From CBDCGJ01 sp965238305 (GTDB taxonomy: Bacteria > Pseudomonadota > Alphaproteobacteria > GCA-2731375): a DNA stretch of 64,000 nucleotides. Made by a program: the position numbers and the translations under genes. The notes under the pieces were generated by a model. It did not search any database, was not told where the DNA came from, and was given only the letters and a program-made list of their open reading frames with translations. The first letter of the stretch is position 1. Every line of letters starts with the position of its first letter. Positions 37,256 to 46,294 of the stretch are shown in pieces. The stretch covers positions 248,001 to 312,000 of the forward strand of contig CBDEHK010000001.1 of NCBI GenBank assembly GCA_965238305.1, written 5' to 3'.

Positions 37256-37951
37256 ATGTTTGAGGGCCAACCGATCAAGGAAGACGCGGCGCGGATATTT
37301 GATGTCGTCCGCGACGGCGGCGTGGCGATTTTTCCAGTCAGTGTCGGTTACGCTATTGTTGGTCACAGTGACGACGCGGTGCAGCGGATTTACCGGGCCA
37401 AGGAACGATCTTTCGACAAACCTTGCGGTAATTTCTGCGACTGGCCATTATTTCAGGACGCCATCGACGTGCCGCAACAGGGCCGCGATGTCGTTCGCTC
37501 CATCATCCAGAAGCATAAACTACCGTTTTCCATTGTTGGACCGTTTCATCACGACCATCCGGTGGTGCAAAGCCTAGCGCCCTTTGCCTTCAAAAATTCG
37601 ACCAAAGCCGGGACCATGGATATGTTATTGAATGCCGGTCCGCTGCACGACGAAATTGCGCGTTTGGCGCGGCAGAATTCGTTTGCGATTGTTGGATCAT
37701 CGGCAAACCGATCATTGACCGGCAGCAAATTTCGTTTTCAGGACATTGAAGAACAGGTGCGTGACATCGCCGATATCACTATCGATTACGGCCTATGCCC
37801 CTATCACAATCAGCAAGGCCTAGGCAGCACCATCATCGATCTAATCAATTACGAAACCATCCGGGTCGGCTGCGTCTATGACCGCATCACCGATATCATC
37901 TTGGATGAATTCGAGATCGACTTAAAAGCGATCATGGCGGCGAAGGATTAA
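37256..37951 (+). CDS. YrdC/Sua5-fold protein, second tandem copy
   Basis: A 231-residue paralogue of the preceding protein. It shares GGVAIFPVSVGYAIVG, RAKERSFDKP, MDMLLNAGPLHDEIARL and VGSSANRSLTGSKF, followed by an IEEQVRDIADITIDYGLCPY stretch parallel to the first copy. The ATG at 37256 follows GGGAGA. The two may form a heterodimer. They end the rightward operon, and the stop codon is 6 bases from the convergent hyuB gene. No substrate can be named. Confidence 0.75.
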   Translation: MFEGQPIKEDAARIFDVVRDGGVAIFPVSVGYAIVGHSDDAVQRIYRAKERSFDKPCGNFCDWPLFQDAIDVPQQGRDVVRSIIQKHKLPFSIVGPFHHDHPVVQSLAPFAFKNSTKAGTMDMLLNAGPLHDEIARLARQNSFAIVGSSANRSLTGSKFRFQDIEEQVRDIADITIDYGLCPYHNQQGLGSTIIDLINYETIRVGCVYDRITDIILDEFEIDLKAIMAAKD

Positions 37952-37957
37952 TCCAAT

Positions 37958-39844
37958 TCATTCTGCCGCACTGGCACGACTTATCCATTTTTGGAACACC
38001 GGCGCCCGTGGCGGTTCAAGATGGGTATCGGCAAGACAGCGGGCCTTTAACTCTTCCACCGTGCCGCCGAAATCGAACAATTCAACAGAGCCACGTTCCG
38101 CTGCCATCTTGCGGCGAAGGTCTTCTGTGGCGCGTTCATCGACCTGCCAATCACTGCTTAGAACGACACCATAGCGCTTGGCGCCTTCGATGGTGATGAT
38201 ACCGCGCTCCGCATCCAGCGCAACGATGTCGGTAGCCCGTTCCAACGGATCGCCCCAACCGCCACCGCCCCAGGTATTAAAATAAAGCGTATCGCCGGCC
38301 GCCACTTTAATGCGGTCGCATTTCGGTTGCATCCACTCCTGGCTGCCGTCGGCGCGAACCATTAGTTTGTCGCTGCGTTGTCCTGGCAGACCGCCATTGA
38401 CACCCCAGGGATGTGTGAGCCAACGATCGTCGTGAATTGAAATCTCTCCCGGCTCCAGGAACTGATACCCCATCGAGAGGCCATTGCCACCACGATGCAG
38501 GCCCGGGCCACCGCTATCGGCAATGGTTTCATATTTGACGATGCGAAGCGGAAAATAGGCTTCCAAAAACTCATTCGGCACATTGGTGAAAGCCGGCCAA
38601 AGAGAATGCCCATCCGGGCCATCGCCGGCGGGTCGACCCGGTACGCCGCCAAAGCCGATCTGATAGAGCTGATACCACTCGCCGTTCTTGTCATAGCCTG
38701 AATAAAAGAAATGCGGGCTGTCGGAAAATCCGGCGGCACAGAGCGCATCGGGCGAACCCTGGCCTAGCAGGCCGCTCATGATATCGAAAATCCGCGCCAG
38801 CATATGCGTGCGCGAACTCAACGCCGCCGGCCGGATCGGCTTCAGGATGGTGCCGCGCGGAATGCGCACTTCGACCAGGTCGTAAAACCCGTCATTGAAA
38901 AGAATTTGCGGGTCGAAGATGTTGATGAAAAAAGAGCCCAGGAACATCTTGAACATCTCTTCATTGAGCAGAAAATTGACCGAGCTGATTGACTGCGGAT
39001 CGGTACCTTCAAAATCGAAAATCACGCCATCGCCTTCACGCCACATCGCACAGGCGATCTTGTAGGGGCCCATACCGAGGCCGTCGTCATCAATATAGTC
39101 TTCGAAATATTGCTTTTCCGTCGGGATCACGGTCTTGAGAATTTCCCCCATGGCGCGTTTGTTGCGGTCCAGCATCTCCGCCATGCCGGCAACCAAGGTA
39201 TCGACACCGAAGCGATCCACCATTTCGAAGATCCGCCGCTCCGCCAACCTCATGGCCGCAACAAGGGCATTGAAGTCGGATCGATTCCATTCCGGCAAGC
39301 GGCAATTGCGCAAGATCAGCTCCAGAATTTCTTGATTCAATTGTCCCTTGTGATAAATTTTCACCGGCGGCACCTGGATGCCTTCTTCGAATATCTGCGC
39401 CGCATCGGTTGGCAAGCTGCCGGGCACCTTACCGCCGATATCCGTCATATGACCGAACATGGCGGCCCAGGAAACGATGCGCCCATCGACATAGATCGGC
39501 ATCATCATCAACCAGTCGTTCAAGTGACTGATCGCGCCATTGCAGGAATAGGGATCGTTGGTCAGAAATATGTCGCCCTCTTCAATAGTACCGTCATAGC
39601 CTTGTTGAAAGCCCCAAAAGAACGAGCCGAACTGACCCACCACCATCTTGCCTTCGTTGTTGGCAATCATAGGGAAAGCGTCATGTTGCTCGCGAATGCC
39701 GGGCGACATGGCGGTGCGGAACAGCACCGCGTCCATCTCGCTGCGGGCATTCCGCAATGCGTTTTCTATAATGTCCAGAGAAATCGGATCGACGTCGACT
39801 TCCTGAAAAGGCGTATTATTCGTTTGAATGACTTGCGCTGGCAT
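37958..39844 (-). CDS. hyuB: Hydantoinase B / N-methylhydantoinase beta subunit, copy 1
   Basis: A 628-residue HyuB-family protein starting near DPISLDIIENALRNARSEMD, with MSPGIREQHDAFPMI, EEGDIFLTNDPY and the glycine-rich GGPGLHRGGNGLSM and YFNTWGGGGWGDPLER segments. HyuB pairs with HyuA to form ATP-dependent hydantoinases, related to 5-oxoprolinase and acetone carboxylase. These open N-methylhydantoin or hydantoins to N-carbamoyl amino acids. It follows hyuA by 14 bases in a leftward operon with a carbamoylsarcosine amidase-like gene and a transporter. Confidence 0.92.
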   Translation of the reverse strand: MPAQVIQTNNTPFQEVDVDPISLDIIENALRNARSEMDAVLFRTAMSPGIREQHDAFPMIANNEGKMVVGQFGSFFWGFQQGYDGTIEEGDIFLTNDPYSCNGAISHLNDWLMMMPIYVDGRIVSWAAMFGHMTDIGGKVPGSLPTDAAQIFEEGIQVPPVKIYHKGQLNQEILELILRNCRLPEWNRSDFNALVAAMRLAERRIFEMVDRFGVDTLVAGMAEMLDRNKRAMGEILKTVIPTEKQYFEDYIDDDGLGMGPYKIACAMWREGDGVIFDFEGTDPQSISSVNFLLNEEMFKMFLGSFFINIFDPQILFNDGFYDLVEVRIPRGTILKPIRPAALSSRTHMLARIFDIMSGLLGQGSPDALCAAGFSDSPHFFYSGYDKNGEWYQLYQIGFGGVPGRPAGDGPDGHSLWPAFTNVPNEFLEAYFPLRIVKYETIADSGGPGLHRGGNGLSMGYQFLEPGEISIHDDRWLTHPWGVNGGLPGQRSDKLMVRADGSQEWMQPKCDRIKVAAGDTLYFNTWGGGGWGDPLERATDIVALDAERGIITIEGAKRYGVVLSSDWQVDERATEDLRRKMAAERGSVELFDFGGTVEELKARCLADTHLEPPRAPVFQKWISRASAAE

Positions 39845-39858
39845 GGGGCTCTCTCTCG

Positions 39859-42231
39859 CTAGTTATTCGGATTTATGATGATGTTGCCGACCGCGTCGAC
39901 TTCACCTAAATGTCCGGGCAGGATCAAGGTTGTCGAATCCATTTCCGTGACAATCGCCGGACCTCGGATGCGATCGCCGGCTTTCAACAAAGCGCGGTCG
40001 AAGAGATTGGCCTTGTGCTCTTGTCCTTCAAAATAGATCGACGACTTTTCATAGATGGCAGCACCGGGATCACCGCTGCCCGGAGCCAATTCTTCTGCTT
40101 TCGCCGTACTTTCGCGGCCCTGCACGAGCGCCCGTAAATTATAGAGTTCGCGGTCGCTCTCCAGGGAGAAGGTGAAAAGTTGTTCATGCAAGCTATCAAA
40201 TTGTCGACCGACAGCGTCAAGTCCGGATTTGACGAATTCCGCCGGCGTCACATCAACCGTCAGACGCATGCCCTGCCCGGCATAACGCAGATCAATCTGA
40301 TAAGTCGTGGATTGATCCTCCCGACTGACCCCTTCTGCATCCAAAGTCTCGCCGGCATGACCGGCCAACTCCTCAAGAATACCTCGCACTTCCTCATCGC
40401 TGGTCTCGCTAAAGCGGCGCACAAATGTCCGCGACGCTTCGTCGCGCACCCGAGTGGTGGCATCGCCGTAAGCACAAAGCACACCTGGCCCAGGCGGAAT
40501 GATTACCGGCCAGGAATTCATTAACCGACCCAGCGCATTCGCATGCAAGGGGCCGGCACCACCAAACCCGATCAAGGCAAAATCGCGCGGATCGAAACCT
40601 TGTTCGACGCTCACCAACCGTAAGGCGCCGAACATATTCTCATTGACGATATTGACGATACCTTCGGCCGCCTGAAGGAGCGGCAAGTCCATCGCGTCGG
40701 CGACTTTTTTCACGGCCGCTTCCGCCTGTGCCCGATCGATTTGCATATCACCGCCCAATTTTGCATCCGCCGGCAAATACCCCAGCACGACATCGGCATC
40801 GGTGACGGTTGGTTCGATACCGCCGCGGCCATAAGCCGCTGGTCCCGGTTCGGCACCGGCGCTTTGGGGGCCGACACGCAGCGCTTTTGTCAGGTCCGGC
40901 ACATAAGCAATCGAACCTCCGCCAGCGCCCACGGTTCGCACATCAACGGATGACGCCCGCACGGTTATGTCGGCGACGCGGGTCTCACGCCGGGTCTTCG
41001 CCACACCATTTTGAATGAGCGCGACGTCGGTGGAAGTACCGCCCATATCAAACGTCAAAAGATCGCTATACCCTGCCTGCTTGGCCATCCAGATCGCGCC
41101 GGAGACTCCACCGGCCGGACCGCTCATCAATAGATTTACCGGCGTTTCCTTCGCCGCATCCGCCGAGGCCAAGCCGCCGTCGGAGCGTAAGACATGCAGC
41201 TGCACGCCGTTCATCCGTTGGTCCAGCTCGCTTTTCATGCTCTCGATATATTTCGACACCACCGGCCGGATATAGGAATTCACTACGGTTGTTTCAGTGC
41301 GTTCGTATTCATACATTTCCGGCACCACTTCAGAAGACAGCGACACCGGAATACCGGGCATGACACTTTCGGCGATTGCCCGAACCCGAACTTCATGCTC
41401 TCCATTCGCATAGGCATTCATCAGCGAGACGGTAAGAGCCTCGATGTTTTTCCCCTGCAACTTTGCCAGGGCGTCGCGTAAGGCTGCTTCATTAAGGGGC
41501 TCAACGATTTCCCCTTTGGCGCCCATACGTTCGTCTGCTTCAATAGTATGTTCCAGCGGCGCCAACGGATCGCTTTTGTTGAAAATAACCCACCCCCCCA
41601 ACCCACCTGGAACATAGGATCGAGCAATTTGCAGGACTTGTTTATAACCCTTCGTCGTGATCAAGCCGACTTTCGCGCCACTAGCTGTCAGGACGGTGTT
41701 TGTCGCCACAGTCGTGCCATGCATGACATGACTGATTTCGCTGGGATCGATACCGGCAAGGTCGCAAATCCGCTCGATTCCGTGCAAGACGCCAATCGCC
41801 GAATCTTGCGGGGTCGATGGCACTTTCGCGGTAAAGGTATGACCGCTCGCTTCTTTAATCAGCAGTAAGTCCGTAAACGTACCACCGACGTCGACGCCCA
41901 ATTGAAAGCCGCCGCTGGCGCCGCCGTGCCGCGCCGGTGATGAACTTGCTTGCGGACGGGGCGGGGAAGCTACCGGTTTTGGTACCGATTTGGTCTTTGC
42001 TTCAACAGACCTTGGTGCTTCAACACGCGCAACAGGTGGGGCAGCCGCAGGAGCCGGCGGCTTCGTTGCCGGCGGCGCCATTGGCGTTGGGATCTGCGCC
42101 GGTGCTGATCTGGCCACCGGTTGATAGTCTTGACGATCGCGGATCGGGCCACCCAGCTGATCAAACTCGCCGCGGATTTTGCCAAGTTGGCTATCGAACC
42201 AATCCGTTAGATTATCACTTTTTTTTGCCAT
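39859..42231 (-). CDS. hyuA: Hydantoinase A / N-methylhydantoinase alpha subunit, copy 1, with long N-terminal extension
   Basis: A 790-residue HyuA. The conserved part begins at about residue 109 with FQLGVDVGGTFTDLLLI (ATP-binding actin-like fold) and continues with MHGTTVATNTVL, MSGPAGGVSGAIWMA and FDMGGTSTDVALI, plus the SAGAEPGPAAYGRGG loop. The first 108 residues are unusual: a short helix (DWFDSQLGKIRGEFDQLGG) followed by about 60 Pro/Ala-rich residues. The paralogue in this window lacks this part. The stop of the upstream amidase-like gene and this start are 23 bases apart. It works with HyuB on cyclic ureides. Confidence 0.92.
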   Translation of the reverse strand: MAKKSDNLTDWFDSQLGKIRGEFDQLGGPIRDRQDYQPVARSAPAQIPTPMAPPATKPPAPAAAPPVARVEAPRSVEAKTKSVPKPVASPPRPQASSSPARHGGASGGFQLGVDVGGTFTDLLLIKEASGHTFTAKVPSTPQDSAIGVLHGIERICDLAGIDPSEISHVMHGTTVATNTVLTASGAKVGLITTKGYKQVLQIARSYVPGGLGGWVIFNKSDPLAPLEHTIEADERMGAKGEIVEPLNEAALRDALAKLQGKNIEALTVSLMNAYANGEHEVRVRAIAESVMPGIPVSLSSEVVPEMYEYERTETTVVNSYIRPVVSKYIESMKSELDQRMNGVQLHVLRSDGGLASADAAKETPVNLLMSGPAGGVSGAIWMAKQAGYSDLLTFDMGGTSTDVALIQNGVAKTRRETRVADITVRASSVDVRTVGAGGGSIAYVPDLTKALRVGPQSAGAEPGPAAYGRGGIEPTVTDADVVLGYLPADAKLGGDMQIDRAQAEAAVKKVADAMDLPLLQAAEGIVNIVNENMFGALRLVSVEQGFDPRDFALIGFGGAGPLHANALGRLMNSWPVIIPPGPGVLCAYGDATTRVRDEASRTFVRRFSETSDEEVRGILEELAGHAGETLDAEGVSREDQSTTYQIDLRYAGQGMRLTVDVTPAEFVKSGLDAVGRQFDSLHEQLFTFSLESDRELYNLRALVQGRESTAKAEELAPGSGDPGAAIYEKSSIYFEGQEHKANLFDRALLKAGDRIRGPAIVTEMDSTTLILPGHLGEVDAVGNIIINPNN

Positions 42232-42254
42232 CTATCCCTGCCCAATCCTCAAGC

Positions 42255-42905
42255 TCAAGTGTTGTTCCTGCCGCGCCAAACTTCCAGCCAGTCTATTATC
42301 GCTTCTGTCGTGGTCACATCACAATAGCGCCGTCCGACGTCACGCAGATTGTCAAAATGCGGGCGTTCATCATGATCGCCAACGCCATCTTCGGGCACAA
42401 TAGTCCGGAAACCCCATTGGAAACTGTCGATAACAGAGGCACGGACGCAGCCGGACGTGACGCAGCCCAAGACAATCACCGTATCCACGCCTTCTTTGTT
42501 CAGAAACGCCGCCGCTGGCGTTTGAAAGAAGATTGATGCACCGGATTTCCGCATCGCCATATCATAATTTTTGTCATAGATGCGGGGGTCGAATTCAGTC
42601 GATGGGTCGCCATCTATCAAATCTTCCAGAACGGCGGCGACTTTCCAATGCGGCATGTCGCGTTTTGAATTATAGGCCGTGTAACAGGTCGCGACCGGCA
42701 CATCATAACGCCGCGCTACTTCTAATAACCGAGCTGAGTTATTGACCGCGCGATCAATAAGCGGGGCGCCACCTAAAGAAAATTTCGGGTCGGTAAAAGC
42801 GGTCTGAAAATCGACGACAACAATGCCCGGATGATCGCCATAGCCGATTTCCTGGGCACCATAGGTCCGCTCGGCATAAATATCGCTCGACGTATCGGTC
42901 GCCAT
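42255..42905 (-). CDS. N-carbamoylsarcosine amidase-like cysteine hydrolase, copy 1
   Basis: A 216-residue isochorismatase-fold hydrolase with the Asp-Lys-Cys triad: Asp32 (GIVVVDFQTAF), Lys120 (AMRKSGASIFF) and Cys153 (LGCVTSGCVRASVID). The segment before the cysteine is that of N-carbamoylsarcosine amidohydrolase, which splits N-carbamoylsarcosine to sarcosine, CO2 and ammonia. This is the step after N-methylhydantoinase in creatinine breakdown, and the hyuAB genes lie just downstream in the same operon. The ATG at 42905 follows TAGGGGAAA. A related copy is at 61011. Confidence 0.88.
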   Translation of the reverse strand: MATDTSSDIYAERTYGAQEIGYGDHPGIVVVDFQTAFTDPKFSLGGAPLIDRAVNNSARLLEVARRYDVPVATCYTAYNSKRDMPHWKVAAVLEDLIDGDPSTEFDPRIYDKNYDMAMRKSGASIFFQTPAAAFLNKEGVDTVIVLGCVTSGCVRASVIDSFQWGFRTIVPEDGVGDHDERPHFDNLRDVGRRYCDVTTTEAIIDWLEVWRGRNNT

Positions 42906-42922
42906 TTTCCCCTACCTTTCTG

Positions 42923-43750
42923 TTACCGTGATCTGCGATACAAAATCGTATAAACCGTCAGGAATAATCCAATCATCCCCAGCGAAAAAATTGTCGACGC
43001 CGTGCCCAGGGCAAATAATGTTGGCCTAATCCGTTGAGTCATTGAGGCGTTGATATCCAGCGGCAAGGTGTTCCCTTCGCCGGCAAGGAGCGTCGTTCGA
43101 GCGAACTCATCATACGATAAAGTAAAACCGAACAGGCCCGCCGCAACAATCCCCGGCGTGATCAAGGGCAAGGTAATCTCTTTGAATACCGTCCACTCAC
43201 TAGCGCCCATATCGCGGGCCGCCTCCTCCAAACTACTATCGAAACGGTTGAATACAGCCATCATGACGAGAAACCCGAACGGCAAAGTCCAAACCACATG
43301 AACACCAAGGCCGGAAGACCACCAAGCCGCCGGTATCCCTATCTGTCGCATTAAGGTCGCAAGTCCGAGGCTCAACAAGATCCCCGGCACCATCAAACCG
43401 GCCATAATTGTGTAAAAAAGGACGCCTGAAGCGCGAAAATTTTTCCGAAACGCCATCGCCAACATCGTGGAAAACAGGGCCGTGATCACCATTACGACGA
43501 TGGCCAGGATCAACGAGCGGCCAAGCGCACCCTGCAAATCACCCACCGTCGAGGGTTCGATCAGTTTCTGCCACCAGTGCAAGCTGAAGCCGCGCATGGG
43601 AAAACTGGTGCCGCCGCGCCGGCCCTGAAACGACAATACGAACATGGCAAACATTGGGCCATAAATAAACGCCAGGAAGACCGTGTAATAAACCGAGAAC
43701 CCGGTTTTCACCGCCGCCTTGCGTTTGCGTTCCCTGGACCAGCGCGCCAT
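42923..43750 (-). CDS. ABC transporter permease (PotC-like)
   Basis: A 275-residue inner-membrane permease with six hydrophobic segments (first YYTVFLAFIYGPMFAMFVLS) and the cytoplasmic EAA loop EEAARDMGASEWTVFKEITL followed by PLITPGIV. The pattern is that of PotC, the second permease of spermidine/putrescine-type importers. It starts 2 bases after the PotB-like gene and precedes the amidase-like gene. Its substrate is more likely a hydantoin, ureide or related amine than a polyamine, judging from the catabolic neighbours. Confidence 0.9.
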   Translation of the reverse strand: MARWSRERKRKAAVKTGFSVYYTVFLAFIYGPMFAMFVLSFQGRRGGTSFPMRGFSLHWWQKLIEPSTVGDLQGALGRSLILAIVVMVITALFSTMLAMAFRKNFRASGVLFYTIMAGLMVPGILLSLGLATLMRQIGIPAAWWSSGLGVHVVWTLPFGFLVMMAVFNRFDSSLEEAARDMGASEWTVFKEITLPLITPGIVAAGLFGFTLSYDEFARTTLLAGEGNTLPLDINASMTQRIRPTLFALGTASTIFSLGMIGLFLTVYTILYRRSR

Positions 43751-43752
43751 TG

Positions 43753-44733
43753 TTACAACGCCTTCCTAATATCGACCAGCTTCAGGATGATAACCACGCC
43801 GATCATCATCGACAGCATCAACATCAATGCGTTCACCGCTGCAAACGGATAATTGGCGATCGCATAATAGTTCAAAATGATGGTGCCGGTGGTGCTGGTC
43901 TTGCCACCATAAACGACAACGGCGGTGGCAAATTCACCCATCAATAAGACAAATATAAAAATCATCCCGATGGCCACACCAGGTAATGACAAAGGGCCGA
44001 TGATTTCACGGAAAATCTGCCATGGCGTCGCTTCCATATCGCGCGCCGCCTCGATAATCCCTTTGTCAATTTTCGCGAGAGAGAAAAATATTGGCCCCAC
44101 ACAAAGCACAACATAGAGCTGCACCAACGCCATGGTGTAGCCGAATTCGGAATACAAAAACAACGTTATCGGCTTATCGATGAGGCCAAGATTGAGAAGC
44201 GCGGTGTTGATCAGGCCGCGTCGTCCCAACATCGGCAACCAGGCAACGGCGCGGATCAAATAGCTGGTCCAGAACGGTACCATCCCCAACAGAAACAAAG
44301 CCATTTGCCATTTGAACGACTGTACCTGCATGGCCAGAAAATAGGCGATGGGATAGCCAACGATAAGGCAGAGAAACATCACCAGAGCGGTGAAATAGAA
44401 CGTCGAACCCAAAGCACGCATGAAAACGCTGGGCCTTAGAAAATTGTCGGACCCGGGGGTAAAAAATCCTTCGTTGAAAAAATACTCGCCGTAATTGGCG
44501 ATTTCAAATCCAGGCTCCATACCGTGACCGGTCGGTTTCCAGAAGCTGAAGACGATGATGCCGACAAGCGGCAGGACCAAAAACAACAGCAACCAAATTG
44601 TTGCTGGCGCGATTAACCAGCCGACAGGGAAACCTTCCTCCCGGCTAATCTTTATCTTTTCAACAATGTCCGATGACGGCGCCGGTTGTGACCCGATCAA
44701 ACCATCATGCTGCGGCAGACGTTGTTCGTTCAT
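43753..44733 (-). CDS. ABC transporter permease (PotB-like)
   Basis: A 326-residue permease with segments LIAPATIWLLLFLVLPLVGI, FYFTALVMFLCLIVGYPIAY and FLLGMVPFWTSYLIRAVAW, and the EAA loop IEAARDMEATPWQIFREIIG. The match is to PotB-type subunits. I prefer the ATG at 44733, which lies behind AAGGGC; a TTG 51 bases upstream is possible and would add 17 basic residues. It sits between the binding-protein gene and the PotC-like gene. Confidence 0.88.
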   Translation of the reverse strand: MNEQRLPQHDGLIGSQPAPSSDIVEKIKISREEGFPVGWLIAPATIWLLLFLVLPLVGIIVFSFWKPTGHGMEPGFEIANYGEYFFNEGFFTPGSDNFLRPSVFMRALGSTFYFTALVMFLCLIVGYPIAYFLAMQVQSFKWQMALFLLGMVPFWTSYLIRAVAWLPMLGRRGLINTALLNLGLIDKPITLFLYSEFGYTMALVQLYVVLCVGPIFFSLAKIDKGIIEAARDMEATPWQIFREIIGPLSLPGVAIGMIFIFVLLMGEFATAVVVYGGKTSTTGTIILNYYAIANYPFAAVNALMLMLSMMIGVVIILKLVDIRKAL

Positions 44734-44843
44734 GCCCTTAAATTTCCGGCCTGCGTCTCGAGTCGTTTTCCGCGCTTTCGACAAGGAAGCCGATGGACAT
44801 CATACCCATCGGCTCCTTGCCAATTTGTGCACGACAAACGCGA

Positions 44844-46124
44844 TCAGGCGCTCAGGAACTCTGTCCAGCGTTTCACCAGATAATTGTTCTCATCCATCAA
44901 GGAATTCCAGACCGCAATATTGCGGAACCGATCCCAATAGGATCCACCGTCACGGACTTCGCCTTTTGCAACGACAGGATTACCGAACGGATCCGGCAGT
45001 TCTTCCGCCGCCGGTTTACCCATATACCAGAAGTCCCACTCATTAGCCGGCAGGTGTTTTTTCACATTTTCAGGCACGCTCATGTAATAACCCTGGCGCG
45101 CGACAAAAGCCCCGGCCCAACCGTCAAGCCACCAATTGATATATTCGTACGCTTGATCAAGGGCTTTACCCGAGGTCTTGGCAGAAATCGACAAGCCACC
45201 ATGCCAGCCGCGCATGCCTTCCTTCGGAGCCGCATAAACGCAGGGAACACCTTCCGCTTTCACCGCCGTCACCGCCGGCGACCACATGCTTTCGAGCGCC
45301 ACTTCGCCACTGACCATCAGGTTAACCGACTGACCGAAAGTTTCCCAGAAGGCGCGGAAGTGGCCTTCTTTTTTCTTCTTGATCAGGAAGTTGATGAGAA
45401 AATCAATTTCCTTCTTGGTCATGTTACCTTTGTCTTTGAATTTATAAAGGCCAAGCGCTTCAACCCCTAACGCCGCGTCCATGGTGCCGATTTGCGGCAC
45501 GTTCAACAAGGCGACGCGGCCTTTGAAATCTTCATGAAACAGATCGGCCCAGCTTTCGATTTTGCGCCCGGTCTCCTCCGGGTTGTAACCAATCGAATCT
45601 GCATTATGCCAACCTGGTACCATGGTGATATAGCGCGAAGGCCCATCAACCATTTTGCCATCTTTGTCGACCCAAAGATGGCGGAAAGGCGCATCGCCCT
45701 GACCTTCGTTGGAATCCGGCGATAATTTTCCGGTCTTCGCCAAATTCGAAACCTTGTCCCAGTCTTTGATCTTTTTGGTGTCGATAGGTTGCCAAACACC
45801 GGACGGCCACATCACATCCATGTCGTTATAATAACCTTCGGCAACTTCATATTGGTCGTTCTGGTTCAGCATTTTGCCGAACATTGCTCCATAACCAAGC
45901 GCCTGACCTTTGATGCCGAAGCCGATGTCTTTTGCCGCTTTGCTTTGGATTTCGTTGATAATACTTACCCCCAAACCGACGGAGCGGATGGGATCGGCGG
46001 CTTGCACGATCGCCGGGAAACCGCCGATTGCACCGACCGCGGTTAACGCTGTCGCCCCTTTCACAACATTCCGCCTGGAGAGCGTAAATGCTGCGTTACC
46101 TGATTTTTGTTTTGATTTTTTCAT
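44844..46124 (-). CDS. ABC transporter substrate-binding protein (PotD-like, Tat signal)
   Basis: A 426-residue periplasmic solute-binding protein. The N-terminus has a twin-arginine signal (LSRRNVVKGATALTAVGAIG, cleaved near VQAADP). The mature part has the spermidine/putrescine-binding family pattern: DVMWPSGVWQPID, SIGYNPEETGRKIESWADLF and the C-terminal EYINWWLDGWAGAFVARQGY. The ATG at 46124 has GGGAGG 7 bases upstream; an upstream in-frame extension is not needed. It leads the leftward operon, and its promoter region is shared with the divergent dihydropyrimidinase gene. Confidence 0.9.
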   Translation of the reverse strand: MKKSKQKSGNAAFTLSRRNVVKGATALTAVGAIGGFPAIVQAADPIRSVGLGVSIINEIQSKAAKDIGFGIKGQALGYGAMFGKMLNQNDQYEVAEGYYNDMDVMWPSGVWQPIDTKKIKDWDKVSNLAKTGKLSPDSNEGQGDAPFRHLWVDKDGKMVDGPSRYITMVPGWHNADSIGYNPEETGRKIESWADLFHEDFKGRVALLNVPQIGTMDAALGVEALGLYKFKDKGNMTKKEIDFLINFLIKKKKEGHFRAFWETFGQSVNLMVSGEVALESMWSPAVTAVKAEGVPCVYAAPKEGMRGWHGGLSISAKTSGKALDQAYEYINWWLDGWAGAFVARQGYYMSVPENVKKHLPANEWDFWYMGKPAAEELPDPFGNPVVAKGEVRDGGSYWDRFRNIAVWNSLMDENNYLVKRWTEFLSA

Positions 46125-46294
46125 TCTTATCCTCCCGTTTGCGAGGTGCCCTTTTAGAGGCGCCGCTAGATGAATTTTCATGACACGAAGTGCGAGATTG
46201 GAACTCAGAACAAATACGTAGTCGACACTTCACCTTAGCCATGGGTAGACTAGACCATGAATGCAAGAACCGCAAATGTCTGGGAGGCAATACG
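46125..46294. promoter_or_regulatory. Divergent promoter region, transporter operon / dihydropyrimidinase 2
   Basis: These 170 bases lie between two start codons facing away from each other. Both have strong GGGAGG ribosome sites. The promoters are here by position; no operator was recognised. Confidence 0.45.
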
